NCBI GenBank assembly: GCA_945280365.1
Contig: CALYQD010000001.1
Span: 62,001 to 126,000 of the forward strand
Direction of reading: 5' to 3'
Origin: an uncultured Apibacter sp.
GTDB taxonomy: Bacteria; Bacteroidota; Bacteroidia; Flavobacteriales; Weeksellaceae
Length of the DNA stretch: 64,000 bases
The notes under the pieces are model-generated. The model was not told the DNA's origin. It ran no database searches and was given only the letters and a program-made list of their open reading frames with translations. Below are positions 37,202 through 47,346 of the stretch, piece after piece. Position numbers and translations under genes: made by a program. Position 1 is the first letter of the stretch; every line of letters begins with the position of its first letter.

Positions 37202-40006
37202 TTGAAAACCAATAATAAAATAAAAACCCATTCGGATCAAGATGTGGTTTTAATAAAAAATGCACATCTTCATAACCTTAAAAATATAGATGTTTTAATT
37301 CCTAAAAATAAATTAACCGTAATTACCGGTGTATCTGGAAGTGGCAAATCTACATTAGCTTTTAACACTTTATATGCTGAAGGGCAAAGACGTTATGTTG
37401 AAAGTCTGAGCTCCTATGCTCGTCAATTTTTAGGAAAATTAGAAAAACCTCAAGTAGATGATATTAAAGGACTTGCTCCTGCTATAGCTATTCAGCAAAA
37501 AGTTATTTCCGGAAATCCAAGATCAACAGTCGGTACTTCCACTGAAATATATGATTATTTAAGACTATTATTTTCAAGAGTAGGTAAAACATACTCTCCC
37601 ATATCAGGGCAAGAAGTAAAAAAAGATGAAGTATCTGATGTAGTAGATTACATACAATCTATACCTGAAGGAGGAAAATTTTTATTATTAGCTCCAATAA
37701 GTACTATAGATAAAGACTTTAAAACTTTTTTAAATACATTAAAAAGTCAAGGATACGTGAGGCTTGAGGTAGGAGGTAATATTGTCACTATAGAAGATTT
37801 GGAGAGTTTCGGATTTGTTCCTGATGCAAACACTAAAATAAACTTGGTTATTGAAAGATTTTCAGTAGAACATAATGATGAGTTTCTACAAAGATTTGCC
37901 GATAGTGTACAAATTGCTTTTTATGAAGGAAAAGAATCTTGTTTCATAAAAAATGTAGATACCCAAGAAACTAAATCTTTTTCCAATGCTTTTGAACTCG
38001 ATGGCATTAAATTTAACGATCCTACCATACATTTTTTCAGCTTTAATAATCCTTATGGAGCTTGCTCTACTTGTGAAGGATATGGAAAAATTTTAGGCAT
38101 AGATGAAGATCTTGTAGTTTCCAACAAAAATCTATCTGTATATGAAGATGCTATTGTCGCATGGAGAGGAGAAAAAATGAGCGAATGGAAAGATGAATTT
38201 ATTAAAAAAGCATCTAAATTGAACTTTCCTATACATAAACCTTATTATGAGTTAGATGATAAACAAAAAGAAATTTTATGGAGAGGTACAGGAGATCAGC
38301 AATTTCCTTGTCTTAACAATTTCTTTAAAATGGTAGAAGAAAATACCTATAAAATACAATACCGAGTAATGCTTTCCAGATACAGAGGTAAGACAATTTG
38401 CCCTGTATGTAAAGGAAGTCGTTTACGTCCTGAAACCAATTATGTAAAAATAAACGGGTATTCCATTAATGACTGGACAGAATTACCTATGGATCAATTA
38501 CATGGTATAATAAAAAATTTAGAACTTAATGAGTATCAGAAAAAGATTGCTAAACGCTTACTCTTTGAAATAAACAGTAGAATAGAATTTCTTTTAGATG
38601 TCGGTTTAGGATATTTAACTTTAAATCGAGCTTCTAATACTCTATCCGGAGGTGAATCCCAGCGTATTAATTTGGCAACTTCTTTAGGGAGTAGCTTAGT
38701 AGGCTCTATTTATATTTTAGATGAGCCAAGTATTGGACTGCATGGAAGAGATACCTATCGCTTAATATCAGTATTACAAAAATTACGAGATTTAGGCAAT
38801 ACCGTTGTTGTAGTCGAACACGATGAAGATATTATGAAAGCAGCCGATTATTTGGTTGATATTGGTCCGAAAGCAGGTAACCTAGGGGGGAATGTTGTAT
38901 TTTCCGGGACTTATTCCCAAATGATTAAAACGCATACTTTAACGGCTGAGTATTTAAATGGTGAAAAAAAGATTGAAATACCTAAAACCAGAAGAAAAAC
39001 AAAAGAATTTATTGAAATTACTGCGGCTAGACAAAATAATTTAAAGGGTATTGATGTAAAATTGCCATTACATTGTTTAACGGTAATAACAGGTGTAAGC
39101 GGTTCCGGAAAAAGTACCTTAATGAAAAACATTGTTACGCCTGCATTACAAAGAAAATTAGGAATAAATGGAGATAAACCAGGCAACTTTTCCGAATTAA
39201 AAGGAAATTGGAGTGAAATTAAACACCTTGAGCTGATTGATCAAAACCCTATTGGCAAATCCTCACGCTCTAATCCGGCTACTTATGTTAAAGCCTTTGA
39301 TGATATCCGCGACCTATTTTCCAAGCAAAAGCTTAGTAAACTTAATGATTTTAAACCGAAACATTTCTCTTTCAACGTTGAAGGTGGTCGTTGTGAAACC
39401 TGTTTAGGAGAAGGCGTTATAACCGTTGAAATGCAGTTCATGGCTGATATCGAATTAGAATGTGAAACTTGTCATGGAAAAAAATTTAAGCAAGATATTT
39501 TAGAAGTAATGTATGAAGGAAAAAATATAGCAGATGTATTAGAAATGACTATAGATGAAGCTATAACTTTTTTCAAAACACATAATCAAGATAAAATTTC
39601 AACTAAACTTCAACCTTTGCAAGATGTCGGCTTAGGTTATTTACAATTAGGGCAATCTTCAGGAACATTATCGGGAGGTGAGGCACAACGAATAAAATTA
39701 GCTTCATTTCTAGTAAAAGGTAATTCTTCAGAAAATACTCTATTCATTTTCGATGAACCTAGTACTGGTTTACATTTTGATGATATAAATAAATTGCTTA
39801 AGTCATTCAATGCTTTAATTGAAAATGGCCATAGTATTATGGTTATTGAGCATCATCCGGACATTATTAAATGTGCTGATTATTTAGTTGATATAGGTCC
39901 TGAAGCCGGAATTAATGGAGGGAATGTCGTTTTTCACGGAACACCTGAGGAGATTATTAAATGTAAACAATCTTATACGGGACAATTTTTAAAAGACAAG
40001 CTATAA
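37202..40006 (+). CDS. uvrA: excinuclease ABC subunit A
   Basis: A 934-residue UvrA, the damage sensor of nucleotide excision repair. Two ABC ATPase modules are complete: Walker A GVSGSGKST near residue 44 and again near 635, signatures LSGGESQRINLA and LSGGEAQRIKLA, and IDRNPIGRS-like LIDQNPIGKSSRS. Zinc sites are CSTCEGYG/CPVCKGSR in the first half and CETCLGEG/CETCHGKK in the second. The start is a TTG at 37202: an in-frame TAG precedes it at 37175 and no ATG lies before the conserved VLIKNAHLHNLKNIDV. Confidence 0.95.
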   Translation: MKTNNKIKTHSDQDVVLIKNAHLHNLKNIDVLIPKNKLTVITGVSGSGKSTLAFNTLYAEGQRRYVESLSSYARQFLGKLEKPQVDDIKGLAPAIAIQQKVISGNPRSTVGTSTEIYDYLRLLFSRVGKTYSPISGQEVKKDEVSDVVDYIQSIPEGGKFLLLAPISTIDKDFKTFLNTLKSQGYVRLEVGGNIVTIEDLESFGFVPDANTKINLVIERFSVEHNDEFLQRFADSVQIAFYEGKESCFIKNVDTQETKSFSNAFELDGIKFNDPTIHFFSFNNPYGACSTCEGYGKILGIDEDLVVSNKNLSVYEDAIVAWRGEKMSEWKDEFIKKASKLNFPIHKPYYELDDKQKEILWRGTGDQQFPCLNNFFKMVEENTYKIQYRVMLSRYRGKTICPVCKGSRLRPETNYVKINGYSINDWTELPMDQLHGIIKNLELNEYQKKIAKRLLFEINSRIEFLLDVGLGYLTLNRASNTLSGGESQRINLATSLGSSLVGSIYILDEPSIGLHGRDTYRLISVLQKLRDLGNTVVVVEHDEDIMKAADYLVDIGPKAGNLGGNVVFSGTYSQMIKTHTLTAEYLNGEKKIEIPKTRRKTKEFIEITAARQNNLKGIDVKLPLHCLTVITGVSGSGKSTLMKNIVTPALQRKLGINGDKPGNFSELKGNWSEIKHLELIDQNPIGKSSRSNPATYVKAFDDIRDLFSKQKLSKLNDFKPKHFSFNVEGGRCETCLGEGVITVEMQFMADIELECETCHGKKFKQDILEVMYEGKNIADVLEMTIDEAITFFKTHNQDKISTKLQPLQDVGLGYLQLGQSSGTLSGGEAQRIKLASFLVKGNSSENTLFIFDEPSTGLHFDDINKLLKSFNALIENGHSIMVIEHHPDIIKCADYLVDIGPEAGINGGNVVFHGTPEEIIKCKQSYTGQFLKDKL

Positions 40007-40104
40007 ATGTAAAATTTATATAAGTTTCTTTAATAATTTATACGTTTAAATACAATATGAAGATAACAAAATTTTAGAATTAAATAATTTGGTTTCATAA
40101 AATA

Positions 40105-40134
40105 AAAAAACACCGGAAATATCCGGTGTTTTTT
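40105..40134. terminator. bidirectional intrinsic terminator
   Basis: AAAAAACACCGGA (40105-40117) and TCCGGTGTTTTTT (40122-40134), 4-nt loop, between the convergent uvrA and aconitase genes. Confidence 0.88.
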
Positions 40135-40153
40135 AATACAAAATTTTTAATAA

Positions 40154-42424
40154 TTAGCCTTTAGCTTCATTCATCTTGATTAGATTTAGAGCTGAACCAG
40201 CTTTGAACCATTCAATTTGTCCTTTATTATAGGTATGATTGGCTTCAATATTTTCTTTATTACCGTCGGAATGCACTAATTCTATAGTAAGTGATTTTCC
40301 AGGAGCAAACTTATCTAAATCTAAAAAATTAATTATATCATCTTCCTGAACTTTATTATAATCGTCTGGATTAGCAAATGTTAATGCTAACATGCCTTGC
40401 TTTTTAAGGTTTGTTTCATGGATTCTTGCAAAAGATTTCACTAATACAGCTCTAACTCCTAAATGTCGAGGCTGCATTGCGGCATGCTCTCTTGATGAAC
40501 CTTCACCATAATTGTAGTCACCTACTACTAGGGTCGGCACTCCATCTGCTTTATATTTTCTGGCAGAATCAGGAACAGCCATATATTCTCCAGTATCTTC
40601 ATTTTTAACTTTATTGGTTTCCATGTTAAAGGCATTCACAGCACCAATCAAAGTATTGTTAGATATATTATCTAAATGTCCTCTAAATTTCAACCATGGG
40701 CCAGCCATTGAGATATGGTCTGTAGTGCATTTTCCGTATGCTTTAATCAACAGTCTGATTCCAGTAATATTTTTACCGTCCCAAGCCGGAAAGCTTTCTA
40801 GTAATTGTAACCTTTCCGAGGTAGGAGAAACCTCCACGTTTATATCTGAACCATCTTCAGCCGGTTTTTGATATCCTGGATCATCAACCTCAAAACCTCT
40901 AGGGGGAAGCTCAAAACCTTTGGGTTCATCCAACATTACCTTTTCGCCTTCATCATTAGTGAGTTTATCTTTACGAGGATCAAATCCTAAATCCCCGGCA
41001 ATTGCCAATGCTGTTACTAATTCAGGGGAAGCCACAAAGGCATAGGTATTTGGGTTTCCATCAGCTCTTTTGGCAAAATTTCTATTAAAAGAATGTACAA
41101 TTGTATTTTTCTCTTGTTTATCTGCACCTTCTCTTGCCCACTGACCTATACAAGGTCCGCAAGCATTAGCAAATACCTTTCCTCCTATCTGATCAAAAAT
41201 ACTTAAATATCCATCTCTTTCTACTGTGTAACGCACTAATTCTGATCCAGGTGTAATGGTATAATCAGCCTTGGGGCTAATTTTTTTATCTGCTGCTTGT
41301 TTAGCTATTGATGCTGCTCTTGAAATATCTTCATAAGAAGAATTCGTACATGACCCTATTAATCCAACTTCCACTTTTAAGGGCCACCCGTTTTTTTCAG
41401 CAACTTCTTTTATACGTGAAATAGGGGTTGCAATATCTGGCGAAAAGGGTCCGTTAAGATGAGGTTCTAAGCTACTCAAATCTATTTCAATCAACTGATC
41501 GTAATATTTTTCAGGATTTTCATAAACCTCTTTATCAGAACGAAGTTCATTTTTTATTTTATCCGCCATTTCAGCAACTTCAGTACGACCGGTAACTTTT
41601 AAATATTTCGACATATTTTCGTCATAAGCAAATATAGAGGTAGTTGCTCCTACTTCTGCCCCCATATTACAAATAGTCCCTTTTCCAGTAGCTGATAAAG
41701 ACTCAGCACCTTCTCCAAAATACTCTATGATACATCCTGTGCCGCCTTTAACAGTTAGAAGACCGGTAACTTCTAATATTATGTCTTTAGGTGAAGCCCA
41801 TCCATTCAGTTTTCCTTTTAAGTGGATACCTATTAATTTTGGAAATTTTAGTTCCCAGGACATCCCTGCCATAACATCTACTGCATCTGCTCCTCCTACT
41901 CCGATTGCTATCATTCCCAAGCCTCCTGCATTAGGTGTATGAGAATCTGTTCCTATCATCATTCCACCAGGAAATGCATAATTTTCAAGAATGACCTGAT
42001 GTATAATTCCTGCTCCGGGTTTCCAGAATCCTATTCCATATTTATTAGAAACAGAAGACAAAAAATTATAAACTTCATTATTTTTATTAATTGCTTCCTG
42101 TAAGTCTTTATCCGCCCCAACTCTTGCTTGAATTAAATGATCAGCATGAACTGTAGAAGGCACAGCTACTTTCTTTTTTCCCGCTTGCATAAATTGAAGT
42201 AAGGCCATTTGAGCGGTTGCATCTTGCATTGCGACTCTATCCGGAGCAAAATCAACATAAGATTCACCTCTAATAAATGCTTCAGACGGATTTTTTTCAA
42301 ACAAATGTGAATATAATATTTTCTCAGAATAGGTTAAAGGCCTGCCCACTAATTCTCGAACGGCATTAACCTTCGACTGATAACGGCTGTACACCGTTTT
42401 AATCATATCTAAATCAAAAATCAT
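40154..42424 (-). CDS. aconitate hydratase
   Basis: A 756-residue aconitase of the mitochondrial type, interconverting citrate and isocitrate in the TCA cycle. The [4Fe-4S] ligands are seen in [13 protein letters not shown] and [10 protein letters not shown]. Substrate-binding [15 protein letters not shown] and [10 protein letters not shown] are intact, and the swivelling C-terminal domain has [19 protein letters not shown]. Length is normal. It stands alone next to a long gene-free region. Confidence 0.95.
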   Translation of the reverse strand: MIFDLDMIKTVYSRYQSKVNAVRELVGRPLTYSEKILYSHLFEKNPSEAFIRGESYVDFAPDRVAMQDATAQMALLQFMQAGKKKVAVPSTVHADHLIQARVGADKDLQEAINKNNEVYNFLSSVSNKYGIGFWKPGAGIIHQVILENYAFPGGMMIGTDSHTPNAGGLGMIAIGVGGADAVDVMAGMSWELKFPKLIGIHLKGKLNGWASPKDIILEVTGLLTVKGGTGCIIEYFGEGAESLSATGKGTICNMGAEVGATTSIFAYDENMSKYLKVTGRTEVAEMADKIKNELRSDKEVYENPEKYYDQLIEIDLSSLEPHLNGPFSPDIATPISRIKEVAEKNGWPLKVEVGLIGSCTNSSYEDISRAASIAKQAADKKISPKADYTITPGSELVRYTVERDGYLSIFDQIGGKVFANACGPCIGQWAREGADKQEKNTIVHSFNRNFAKRADGNPNTYAFVASPELVTALAIAGDLGFDPRKDKLTNDEGEKVMLDEPKGFELPPRGFEVDDPGYQKPAEDGSDINVEVSPTSERLQLLESFPAWDGKNITGIRLLIKAYGKCTTDHISMAGPWLKFRGHLDNISNNTLIGAVNAFNMETNKVKNEDTGEYMAVPDSARKYKADGVPTLVVGDYNYGEGSSREHAAMQPRHLGVRAVLVKSFARIHETNLKKQGMLALTFANPDDYNKVQEDDIINFLDLDKFAPGKSLTIELVHSDGNKENIEANHTYNKGQIEWFKAGSALNLIKMNEAKG

Positions 42425-42840
42425 ATAGTAATTTTATTTTATGCTTTCTTTATTGTGCTTTAACAAATTAACTTAACTTACCTAATGCCTAATTATAAGC
42501 TTTGGTCTAAGGTAGTGTTAAGCCATGATATTTTTCATATGCCTCTAAATATACAATTTTAAAATTAATATGTGCATTTTTTAATTTATTTGACAAATAT
42601 TTATATACATTCTAAATAATTGATTATTATTTTTATTTTTAAATTGTTAAAAAGAAATAATTCATATAATTTTTTTCAATACATGAATAAAAATTATTTA
42701 TTTAATATTTTAATTTTTATTAATATCAATTTAATGTTCAATTGAAATATATTAAAATTTAAAATTATCTTTTTTATTATCATTTTATTAAAAAATACTC
42801 ATTAATTTGAAACAACATATATTTATTGACAAAACATATA

Positions 42841-42875
42841 TTTAAAGGATTAAACAAGTTGTTTAATCCTTTAAA
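42841..42875. terminator. terminator-like perfect hairpin
   Basis: 15-bp arms TTTAAAGGATTAAAC (42841-42855) and GTTTAATCCTTTAAA (42861-42875) with a 5-nt loop. The flanks are A/T-rich but have no long T run, so termination strength is uncertain. Confidence 0.45.
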
Positions 42876-42902
42876 TTAAATAATTAAATTGATAATAAAA
42901 AT

Positions 42903-42987
42903 GGCTCTCTTTTAAAAAAGAGAGCCTCAACTACACTAATTAGTTGCTAAATCATAACAATAGGTGCTTAATAATTCTAAAATTTGT
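42903..42987 (-). ncRNA. candidate small RNA with own promoter and terminator
   Basis: Read on the minus strand: TATATTTG at 43001-42994 fits the -7 consensus and predicts a start near 42987. The transcript would contain a small hairpin (CAACTA/TAGTTG, 42928-42946) followed at once by a strong stem GGCTCTCTTTT/AAAAGAGAGCC (42903-42926) and ATTTTTATT, an intrinsic terminator. No gene lies upstream that this terminator could serve; the nearest upstream minus-strand gene is at 49662. About 85-90 nt. This is a prediction without homologue support. Confidence 0.3.
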
Positions 42988-43981
42988 ACATGACAAATAT
43001 ATTCTATTATTATTAATCTAAATTGAGGAATCCCGTAATGGTATTTTTTTTTATAAAATATTTTAAAAAAAAGAAAAGTCCTAAAAATAATATTCCCCTT
43101 AAAAACACTTATATAATAACAAATTGATTCAAAATAAATTAATTTTATAAATATAAATACTCAGATAAATAATATTGAAATATGAAATATATCATATTAA
43201 AAAAATAAAATCAAAAATATAAAGATATATAATCAATATATTTTTATGATTAAATTTTCACTATTTTCTTATCTATAAATATTGAATATCTACCTAAATA
43301 ATAAAATTACAACATTAAGATAATTTAAATCATAAAAAAACAACAAACACATATAATTCAAATACAAATAAAAAAATAACATAATATATATATTATTATT
43401 TAGCATATATCAATTTAATAGACCAAACATTTTTTTATTTAAACGATTAAGCATAATCTGTATTTTATTATTTAAAAATTTTATTCTTAATTATTTTTCT
43501 ATTAATCATTAATCCTTTTATTTTTTAATTTTATTTTTAAAGTTATTCCGTCGTCATATCTCCCGTATCTAAGCTTATATATATTTAAAAAATAATCTAT
43601 TAAAAATAGAATTTATTAGTAAAAGTTTAATATCTTGTAATTTTAAGAGTTATTTAGTATTTTATTACAATGATATTTCTCGCTATTTGAGGATTCGTTC
43701 ATATAACAATTTCAGCGACCTATATATAATCAAATAATGGACTATCGGATATGCAATTATATATCAATCCTTTCATTTTAATGATTTATAAATTATTTTA
43801 TCTTATCAAGAAAAGCGATATTCACATCTGGATTTTTCTATAAAATTACTTCGCCTTTCAAAAACTTTTTTCGGATTGACTATCCTATCCTATTGGAAGT
43901 GTTTCTTATTTTTGCTCTTTTGAATATTCATTTAGCAGTCTAGCCTAAAGCCAAAATATTTTCTATTTTCTCAAACAAAGT

Positions 43982-45020
43982 CAGATTAATACATTAGCAC
44001 AAAACGGAACAAACTCATTGGAAAACAACTTTGTTTATGATATGGTTGAAGGGGATGGGACAGATATAAATGATAAAAAAACTTTACAGGGAAGTCATTA
44101 CTTAAAAAATGATGCTTAGTTTAGTCGATGTTTCTAAATCTAAAGAAAATTCAGAAAGAGAAAAAGCTTACTGGAATAGTTTTCATTGCCAGAATAGAAT
44201 TATAAGTTCAAAAAACCGAATTTATGGAAAATATTGTAAAAACAGGTTTTGTACGGTTTGCAGTGCCATAAGAAAGGCGGAAATTATCAATCGTTATTAT
44301 CCAATCCTGCAAACATGGGAAGAACCTTAATTCCTAACTTTAAAGGTGAAAGCAGTAAAAGCAAAAAGCCTCAGCAAGTAGATTAATGGTATGTTCAAAG
44401 CTTTTTCATTGATCTTAGGTAAATATAAGAAACGGTATCAACGGGGAAAAGCTATTCAGCTTATGGAAATTAAATCTCTGGAGTGCAATTTCAACCCTCA
44501 AAAGAAAACCTATAATCCACACTTTCATATTATCACAGCTAACAAGAAAATTGCAGAGGCTCTGAAAGAAGAATGGTTACAACTATGAAGATACAAAGAC
44601 AATCCTGATAAAATAGTAGTTTCTCCCAGTGCTCAGTTCATACGGAAAGTGGAAAATCTGGAAAGAGATTTGATTGAGGCTATCAAATACGGGAGTAAGA
44701 TTTTTACTGAACCGGATATAAAGAATAAATCCTAGAAAGAAAAAAGCTCTCTTCCTCTCATGATATATGTGCAGGCTCTGGACGCTATTTTTATGGCTAT
44801 GAAAGGAAAACGGATTTTTAAACGATTCGGGGTTAATCTTCCTAAAACTTAAAAACTTCAGCCGGAATCTAAAATGATTTTTGAGTTTGATAGCTGGATC
44901 TTTGACCCTAATGTTAATGACTGGATAAATACTTCTACGGGGGAATATCTTACCGGATATATGGCTCCTGTAGAACTTTCTTATTTATTAGAGGAAGCCG
45001 TGAATAAAATAATATTTTAG
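43982..45020 (+). pseudogene. rolling-circle plasmid replication protein (Rep) pseudogene
   Basis: A decayed Rep gene. The first part reads NTLAQNGTNSLENNFVYDM in one frame up to a run of six A at about 44103-44108, where the frame shifts; from 44109 a single frame stays readable to 45020 but is cut by stops at 44328 (TAA), 44379 (TAG), 44586 (TGA), 44733 (TAG) and 44850 (TAA). Diagnostic pieces are GKYCKNRFCTVCSAIRKAE, the HUH metal motif in YNPHFHIITANK, and EAIKYGSKIFTEPD with the region that carries the catalytic tyrosine. Such Reps initiate rolling-circle replication of small Bacteroidota plasmids, so a plasmid was probably integrated here. The 5' limit is approximate. Confidence 0.85.
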
Positions 45021-45074
45021 TCAAAATTTTGTAAATAGCTTCTTTCAGCTCTTTTAATTATATTTCTTACTACA

Positions 45075-45082
45075 TAGCTTTG
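45075..45082 (+). promoter_or_regulatory. candidate -7 element of the restriction-modification locus
   Basis: TAGCTTTG matches TAnnTTTG 55 nt before the ATG at 45138. No TTG at the -33 position is evident. Confidence 0.35.
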
Positions 45083-45137
45083 TACTACTTACAATTTCAC
45101 CCTAAATTCGCTTTTAAGAAAAATAGTTGTAAAACAC

Positions 45138-47346
45138 ATGAATATTGATTTGATAAGCTTAGGTATCCAAAAAGGGTTAATAAAATTCGATGAGGAGAAA
45201 AAGGCAATCACATATATACATCAAAATAAGAAAAAGAACTATACTAATCCAGAAGAGAAAGTACAGGCTTTGACTTTTCTTAAATTGGTGCTTCATTATG
45301 GCTACAATCCTTAAAGAATACGGCAATTTGTTCCTGTTAAGATGGGAACTGAGACCAAAGAAGCCGATATAGTTGTATACAACGATGATGGATGTGAAGA
45401 GCCTCATATTTTGGTTGAATGTAAAAAGGACGAAGTTAGCGAACAAGAATTTCTGCAAGCCATTGACCAAGCTTATAGCTATGCATATGCTCTCCCCAAT
45501 GATGTAAAATATGTTTGGATAACGTCTGGGCTGAGAAATGAATATTTTTCGGTTGATAAAAACAAATCGACTCGTATAGACGAACCTGATATTCCTCAGT
45601 TCGGTGTAAAGAAACTCGAGAACTATAAATTCGTTTATGATGCAGAAGGCTTAAAACAGGAAGCAGGAAAACAAAAATTTTCAGATATAAAGGTCATTGA
45701 TGAGGATTTGTTGACGAAACAATTCGAGAAGGCACATGATGCTCTTTGGGCTGGAGGACAATTAAACCCATCCGAAGCATTTGATGAATTGGATAAGCTT
45801 ATATTCTGTAAAATTTGGGATGAACGTAAAGACCGAAAAAGCGGAGAACCTTACGACTTCCAGATAATCACTGTAGATAAAGAGGAGATAAAAGGATATG
45901 ACAGACTTTCTGCTGACCAACTCAAAGATGCAATCCGTCTGGAAGAAAACAAACGCTTATCTGAACGTATAAAGGCATTGTATGAGGAAGGACGAAAGAA
46001 AGACCCCGAAGTGTTTCGAGATGGTATCCGTTTGACTGACGAGCGTATTCGTACAGTTGGGGTATCTGCAAGAAATAAACTTAGGAGAGACAGACCTTGA
46101 TAGCAAAGGACGTGCTTTTGAGACCTTTATGGATTCGTTCTTTAGGGGAAGTTTCGGGCAGTATTTTACTCCTCGCCCTATTGTGAAGTTCTCGACCGAT
46201 GTGTTGCCAATAACTAACAAATCGCTGGTACTTGATACTTCTTGTGGTAGTGGGGGATTCTTGCTATATGCTCTTAACAAAGTTAGAAGCCAAGCAACAG
46301 AATATTATCCCAACTACAAAACAGACATAAAGCAAAATAAAAAGCATTATAAGCACTGGCATGACTTTGCCGAAAACAATCTCTATGGGATTGAGATAAA
46401 CGAGCAAATATCACGTGCTGCCAAAATGAATATGATTATCCACGATGATGGTCATACTAATGTAATTACCGCAGATGGGCTTTTGAATGAAAATGAAATC
46501 CAAAAGCTGACAAAAAACAGAGGTTTCCAATACAACCGATTCAACTTTATTATAACCAATCCTCCTTTCGGCTCTACTATCAAGAGTAAAGAGAAAAACT
46601 ATCTGAAAGAATACAGTTTCGGACAGAAAGAACCCGACTGGTTGGATGTTAAAGCAAAATCGACCCCAACTCCACGAGAAAACCAAAGTACCGAGATTCT
46701 ATTTATAGAACAGTGCTATAAATTTCTGGAAGAGGGTGGATATTTGGCTATTGTCTTGCCCGATGGAATTCTAACCAATAGTAGTCTTCAATATGTACGT
46801 GATGGTATAGAAGATATGTTTCGCATTGTAGCCGTGGTTTCCATGCCACAAACGGCATTTACGGCAACAGGGGCAGGTGTTAAAAGCTCTATGCTATTCC
46901 TCAAAAAGCACAAAGTAGCACATACCGAAAAACTGAAAAATAAGAAGCTGAGTCTACAAGTCAAATTGAAAAAGAAGTTTGACTATAATGTAATTTTAGA
47001 AATTTGGGACATAGAGAAGAAACAGGTATTGAGAGACCTCGAAGGATTCGATAATCCGTTTATCGACTTAAGTACTGCCGAACTGAAAAGGACAGATGAA
47101 TATAAAGAGTGGCGTGCTGAGGTAAATGCTGAATATACTGAGCGTATCAATAATCTGAAAGAAGAGTTACAAGAAGCATACCTAAAAGCCAAACAAGAGG
47201 AACTGCCCGACTATCCTATATTTATGGCAATAGCCGGAGATATTGGCTACGATGCCACAGGCAAGAAGACCAACAACAACGAACTGGATTATATCAGTGA
47301 GGAGCTGACTAAATTTATAACTGCAATAAACAATGGAGCAATATAA
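45138..47346 (+). pseudogene. BcgI-like nuclease-methyltransferase subunit, disrupted
   Basis: A single ancestral gene of about 735 codons, now in three pieces. From ATG 45138 the frame runs MNIDLISLGIQKGLIKFDEE to a TAA at 45312-45314; one base change (TAA for AAA) would restore the P-K-R seen in relatives. The same frame resumes to about 46060, holding a PD-(D/E)XK nuclease domain (KEADIVVYNDD, then HILVECKKDE). At the GGGG run 46059-46062 one extra G shifts the frame; the next frame continues GYLQEINLGETDLDSKGRAFE into an intact N6-adenine methylase with VLDTSCGSGGFLLYAL and ITNPPFG. Nuclease plus methylase in one chain next to a separate specificity subunit is the BcgI-type plan. Unless translation bypasses both lesions, the product is not full length. 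G+C is higher than in neighbouring core genes. Confidence 0.8.

Larger units (their letters stand above)
42425..43981. other. 1.5-kb gene desert, extremely AT-rich
   Basis: No coding frame of note on either strand. The first 1.1 kb is dominated by short A/T runs. Ordered parts are a perfect hairpin TTTAAAGGATTAAAC/GTTTAATCCTTTAAA (42841-42875) and a possible minus-strand small RNA at 42903-42987. From about 43540 base composition becomes more balanced without readable genes, which fits decayed sequence leading into the adjacent Rep pseudogene. Confidence 0.6.

Noticed and set aside
42425..43981. A chromosomal replication origin in the AT-rich desert.
   Set aside because: I see no cluster of DnaA boxes and no dnaA or dnaN nearby.
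44109..45020. Stop-codon readthrough or a recoded genetic code in the Rep frame.
   Set aside because: All three stop codons occur within conserved sequence and one frameshift is needed too; a pseudogene is the simpler reading.
45177..45470. A 97-codon minus-strand frame over the broken RM gene.
   Set aside because: The plus strand reads through as a conserved nuclease domain; the minus frame is a shadow.
46059..46062. Phase-variable homopolymer switching the RM nuclease-methylase gene.
   Set aside because: Four Gs are too short for frequent slippage and there is a separate stop at 45312, so simple decay is more likely.
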